This document shows, one piece after another, positions 8,801-14,800 of a DNA stretch of 15,237 nucleotides. Location of the stretch: the NCBI GenBank assembly GCA_020355945.1, contig CP070627.1, forward strand, positions 5,548,429 through 5,563,665. Reading direction: 5' to 3'. The translations under genes and the position numbers were made by a program. The notes under the pieces were generated by a model. It worked only from the letters and a program-made list of their open reading frames with translations, was not told the DNA's origin and made no database searches. This stretch comes from Candidatus Aminicenantota bacterium (GTDB taxonomy: Bacteria; Acidobacteriota; Aminicenantia; UBA2199). The first letter of the stretch is position 1, and every line of letters starts with the position of its first letter.

Positions 8801-11800
8801 CACCTCCCTGGAGAGGTATTCTTTCAATCCTACGGGATCAACTTCCTTCAACAGGGAAGTGATATAAGCACAAAGATACGTATCACCATTTCCTGCGCCA
8901 TCATCCCTGGATATCACCACTGCTTCGGTTATATCACTGTGTTTTAACAGTTGGGCTTCGATCTCTTTTATTTCTATGCGGTAGCCCCTGATTTTCACCT
9001 GGTCATCGATACGCCCGAGAAATTCCATATTTCCATTGGGCAGCCAGCGCGCCAGGTCACCCGTTCTATAGATGGGGTAGGGGAGTAATGGGGTAATCGG
9101 GTAATCAATAAACTTCTCCGCTGTCAATTTCGGCTGATTTAAATAACCGCGGGCAATCCCTTCTCCTCCGATGTACAATTCACCCACTGCATTGAGGGGA
9201 ACCGGGTTCAAATTCCTGTCCAATAAGAAGATCATGGTATTATCCACCGGTACTCCAATAGGCACGGTCTCCCGTTGATCATGGGAATCACCAAACCGAT
9301 AGATCATACAACCCACAGTGGCTTCTGTGGGGCCGTATTCATTGTATATCTCCACTTCCCCTGCAAAACTCCGACAAATATCGCGGGCAAGCAAGGTTTC
9401 AAAGGCTTCACCGCCGACAATAAATCTCTTTACGCGGTTTAAAGGGCGGCTCTTATGATCCGTTTCACTCAGCAGCAGCTTAAGATGGGAAGGCGTGGCC
9501 TTGACAATATCCACCGCCCCGGACCCTTTGGCAAATACAGCAAATATCGCCAACTGCGCCTGCTCATGGTCATACACCACAATAGTATTGCCGGAAATCA
9601 GCGGTAAAAAGATCGACGTCACCGTTAAATCAAAAGATATAGACGTATACAAAGGAAAATAATAAACCTCCTCTACTTCACCCGGTTTATCCCGGTGAAG
9701 ATACTGTCGAATTCCCCAATATACATAGTTCACAAGGCTCCGATGCCGGATCATCACACCGCGCGGGGTCCCGGTGGTGCCAGATGTATAAATCACGTAA
9801 GCCAGGTCTGAAGAATGGGAGCGGGCTCCATCAACCAACCCCTCCGTACCAAACCGCTGCAGCGCAGTTAAAGCCTCCTGGTATTTCCCTTTTGACCTCA
9901 CCTTACCTTCCTCTTCCCTGTGAATCTCCATACTATCCATACATAGAAGGGTATGGAAGGAATCACATTCCCACTGCAGTCGGTTCAGCACCCGGATGCA
10001 TTTTTTCCGGGATATCACCACTTCTATCCTGGCATCATTGATAATGGTTTTGATTCGTTCTTCGGGTGTGGAAGGTTCAATGGGCACGTAGGCTCCACCT
10101 GCTTTCAAAATTCCCAGGATAGCGATGACCAGGTGAATGGATTTGTCCATCAGGATACCCACGATGTCATCCGGTCGGATGCGTTTTTCCTGGTACAAAT
10201 AGTTGGCCAGTTGATTGGCTCGTTTGTTTAATTCCCTGTATGTGATAAACCGCTGGTTTTCCGGGGATTGGGGGATAGACCCCGTCCACACCGCAATGCG
10301 ATCCGGGGTTTGTTCCACCTGGGCTTCAAATAATTCCTGGGCGGTTTTATCAAAAGGATACTCGCGGGCGGTGTCATTCCACTGGTACAGCATCTGTTGC
10401 TTTTCTTCCTGGGAAATGATGTCAATATCTTTCAATTTAATAGAGGGATCTCCAGTTACAGCTTTGATAATATTCCTGAAATGCGATGTCAGGCGTTTGA
10501 TGGTTTCTTCTTTGTATACGTCGGTATAATATTCAATGGTAATAACCACATCGTCACTGGATTCTAACACAAAAAATGTCATATCGAATTTAGATGTGGG
10601 GTGTTTATATTCGATGGAAAGGTCTTCATCCACCAGTGGCAAATTCATGGTTTCCCTTACCTGCCTGAAATTCTCAACCACCAGGCACACATCAAAGAGT
10701 GGATTCCTGGAGGGGTCTCGTTCCACGTCCAGTCGCTCTACCAACTCCTCGAACTGCACATCCTGGTTGTCAAAGGCTTTGATACTATGAGCCATGACTT
10801 CCTTCAAAAAGGATTCATAGGTTTTCTCTCCTCCAGGATAATTCCTCATAACCAGTGTATTGACAAACATACCCATCATGGGTTGGCGATCGGCATGCGG
10901 CCGTCCGGTAATACCCGTGCCAATGATGATATCTGCTTGACCGCTGTATCTATAAAATAAGGTATTTAGTACCGCAAGAATATTCATATAAAGGGTAGCT
11001 CCAATCCTGGAACCCAGAGCCTTAAAAGCCAAAGCCTCTTCTCTTTCCATCAAAAACTCAACATGGTGCCCCACAAAGGTAAATACTTCCGGCCGTTTGT
11101 AATCAGTGGGCAGATTCAACCTGGGGATTTCTTCCGCATCCCAGTACAACTCAAGCCAATAATCCTCCTGGGCTTTTATCGCACCTGTTTCAAATAACCG
11201 GTTCTGCCATTGGGAAAAATCCCTGTACCGCAGCCGCAGCGGTTCCAATCCCTCCCCACCATACAACGCCATAAAATCCTCGGTAAGAATGGTATGAGAT
11301 GTCCCATCCGATACGATATGATGGATATCCACCAGCCAGATGTATTGGTTATCCGCTAATTGAATGATACCGGACCGAATTAACGGCGCCCGGGATAAAT
11401 CAAAGGCACGAACAAAGTTCTTTATAATATTACTTGCAAGCTGCGAGTAACTTTCCTGTTGAGAGGGGGGAGCGCTTAACTCATAATACTCGATTTCAAA
11501 TCGGATCTCTCCAGGAGGATGGATTCTTTGTACGGGTGTTTCATTCATTCTCTCAAAAGATGTTCTCAAACTTTCATGCCGGAGGATCAATTTTCTTAAA
11601 ATGGCTCCCAGTTTATCTATTTCAATATCTTTCTTAAGGGGTAAGGCAGAGGGCATATTGTAAGCCGTACTTTTTAAGTCCATCTGCTGGAGAAAATAGA
11701 GGCGTTTCTGAGCAGAGGAGAGGTGATAATATTCTCTCTCTTCTACAGGTTCTATACCGGTATACTTGCTTTTTTGCGCCTGTCGGATAAATTCTGACAG

Positions 11801-14800
11801 GTCCCTTATGGTGGTTCGCGTTAACACTTTGGACAACGGCAATTCCACCTGGAACACCTGGTGTACCCGGGCGGTCAGGGTTGTGGCTTTTAATGAATGA
11901 CCACCCAGATCGAGAAAATTATCGTCGATTCCGGGTGCTGCAGGTAAATCCAATACCTCCTGCCATATCTCGGCCAGCCTTGTTTCAGCCTCATCACGGG
12001 GGGCCGTATAAACCACACCGCGTCCCTCCAGACCCGGCTCAGGCAGCGCCTTGACATCCATCTTTCCACTGGGGTTTAAGGGCATTTTCTCCAACATGAC
12101 AAAATAAGCAGGAACCATGTAACCAGGTAGGGCCCGGGATAAAAATTCTCTTAACATGGACGAACTCACCCCCGCACCAGTGGACACAACATAAGCACAA
12201 AGATGCTTCTCTCCCTCTCTATTCTCCCTAACGGCAACCACAGCCTCTTTTATCTCCCCGTGCTTTAATAATTGATTTTCTATCTCCCCACACTCTATCC
12301 TGAAACCTCTTATTTTTACCTGGTGATCGATCCGACCCAGGAATTCAATATTTCCATCCCACAGCCACCGCGCCAAATCACCGGTTTTGTATAATTTGCC
12401 TCTGGCAGCCAGGGGGGCTTTTTTGAAAAATCGCCCCCCTGGACCCCCCAAAAAACTTTTATTTTTTTTATCATGGTAATCCCGGTAATCCCATAAATCA
12501 TGGTCAAATTTTTCTTTGGTTAATTCCGGTCGGTTTAAGTAGCCCCTGGTCACGCCGGGCCCTGATATGCACAGTTCTCCTGGTGGTCCTATTGGTAGTA
12601 AGCCAACGTGTTCGTTCCATATATAGACGTTATAACCCGGGATTGGTTTGCCTATGGGGATACTCTCTTCTTTTTCAGGGGTGCGTGGGCATTCATAATA
12701 AGTAGCGCAGATGGTGGTTTCCGTAGGGCCGTAGCTATTGTATACTTTTCCAAATACCGGGAGATTGTCCAGGTATTCCTTTTTTAGCACGTCACCGCCG
12801 CTGATAAACGTACATCCTTGCTTTTGAAAATTGCCCTTCTTGCTTATTTGATTCAATTCATTGAGCAGCAGGGGTGAGCAGTCAATGATATCCACGTCGT
12901 ACCTGGATATAAACGCGGATAACAAGCGAATATCCAGGACTTCATATTTATCCGGCACAGCGGCTTTTCCGCCTTTTGATAAGATTGGGAAAACTTCTTC
13001 GATATAGGTGTCGAAAGAGAAAGAGGCCTGTTGGAGGACTATATTTTTCGGTGTAAGCTCGATAATCTTGTCAAACGCCTTTACATAGGCCGCGGCATTT
13101 TGATGGGCTGCCATTACTCCTTTGGGGGTGCCCGTGGAACCTGATGTATAGATGATATATGCCAGGTCTGCCGGTTTATTGATACGTTCCGGGTTTGTTT
13201 CTTCTTCTTTAGCCAATAGGTTATCTATTTTATCCAGGAGGATGGTTTCAGGGTGGAAGTCTTTTTTAAAGCAGGCTTTTGTGATAAGAAGCCCTGCGCT
13301 GCTGTCTTTTAGCATAAATGATACTCGTTTGGGAGGGTATTCCGGATCAATGGGAAGATAGCAGGCACCGGCTTTTAATATTGCTAATATCCCAATAATC
13401 ATCTCCAGGCAAGGCTCTATCATGATGGCGGTAATATGTCCCGGTTTTACACCTCCCGCCCCCAGTACCCTTGCCAGACGATTAGCCCTTTGGTTCATTT
13501 CCGTATAGGTAAACCGCCGGTCATGGTGGACCACTGCTGTATGATCCGCGTATTTTTCTACTGCGGCTTCGACTAATTCATGTAGTAACATACCTGGTTT
13601 TCCTGTTTCAACATCGTATAAAAAATCCCGGTCCTGGTGAAACATGCCGATTTCAGCCAGGGTTATGCAAGGACACGCTAAAACTTGTTCCAGTATGGCT
13701 GTAAATTGCCGGGCTAACATTTCTACTGTGCTTCGTTTAAACAACTTCGTACCATACTCCATCTCTATTATGATACCGGCCCGGGTCTCCACCGCTTCTA
13801 AGGTCAAATCCACCCAGGAGACTTTGTAATCAAATGTATAGGGTGTTAGTTTTAACCCGTTGATTTCCCAGCCATCCATGTTTTGCTCTAATACATTTAA
13901 CATTACCGCAAACAGGGGATTCCCGGTTAAATCATTCTCTTGCACCACCTGTTTCACCAGTTCCCTAAAGGGATAATCCTGGTTTTCATTGGCCTCTAAC
14001 GTGGTTTCTTTTATCTCCTCCAGAAATATCGCAAAGGTTTTTTCCTTTGCCGGGAAACACCTGTAGACAATGGTATCGATGACAAGCCCGATGGTATTTT
14101 CCAGGTCTGCATGGGTCCGCCCGGCAGCAGGTGAGCCAATGATAATATCAGTTTGACCGGAATACTTGCTTAGTAAAATATTGTAAACCGCTAATAAAAC
14201 CATGAATAAAGTAGTGCCTGTTCTCCTGGTAAATTCCTTTAATTCCCCGGTCAATCGCTCTTGCAAACAAAACCTTACCCGCTCTCCCTCCAGGCTGCCT
14301 AAGGAAGGCCGGGGAAAATCATAAGGTAAATCTAAAACCGGGAGCTCCCCGGAAAGCTTCTCCAACCAGTACTCTTCCTGGTGCTTTAATAATCCCGACT
14401 GCAGTCGTTCATTTTTCCATGCTGAAAAATCCCTGTATTGAAGCTGCAATCGCGGCAGGTCCCGGCTTAAATATAAGGCCATAAATTCTTTAACCAAAAT
14501 ATCCCGGGAAATACCATCGGAAATAATATGATGGATATCTACCATGAGTACCTGTTTGTCAGCTTCTATTTCAACCAAACCCACCCTGAATAAAGGCGCC
14601 TTATCCAGGTCAAAGGGCTTTCTAAAACCCATGATTATTGGACTGACATTGTCTGGTATTCCCCGGTTTTGGCCTGTGCATCTTTTGACCCGGAAATGCG
14701 ATATATTTAATTCCACTTTTTCTTGAACCCGCTGCACCGGTTCACCCTCCAACCATTCAAAGGAAGTCCGCAAACTTTCATGACGATTCACTAACTCCCA

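Noticed and set aside
12316..12507. Minus-strand 63-codon frame overlapping the A1 loop
   Set aside because: It is the alternative frame through the hairpin and 9-mer repeats inside A1; the main frame continues intact through A7 and A8.
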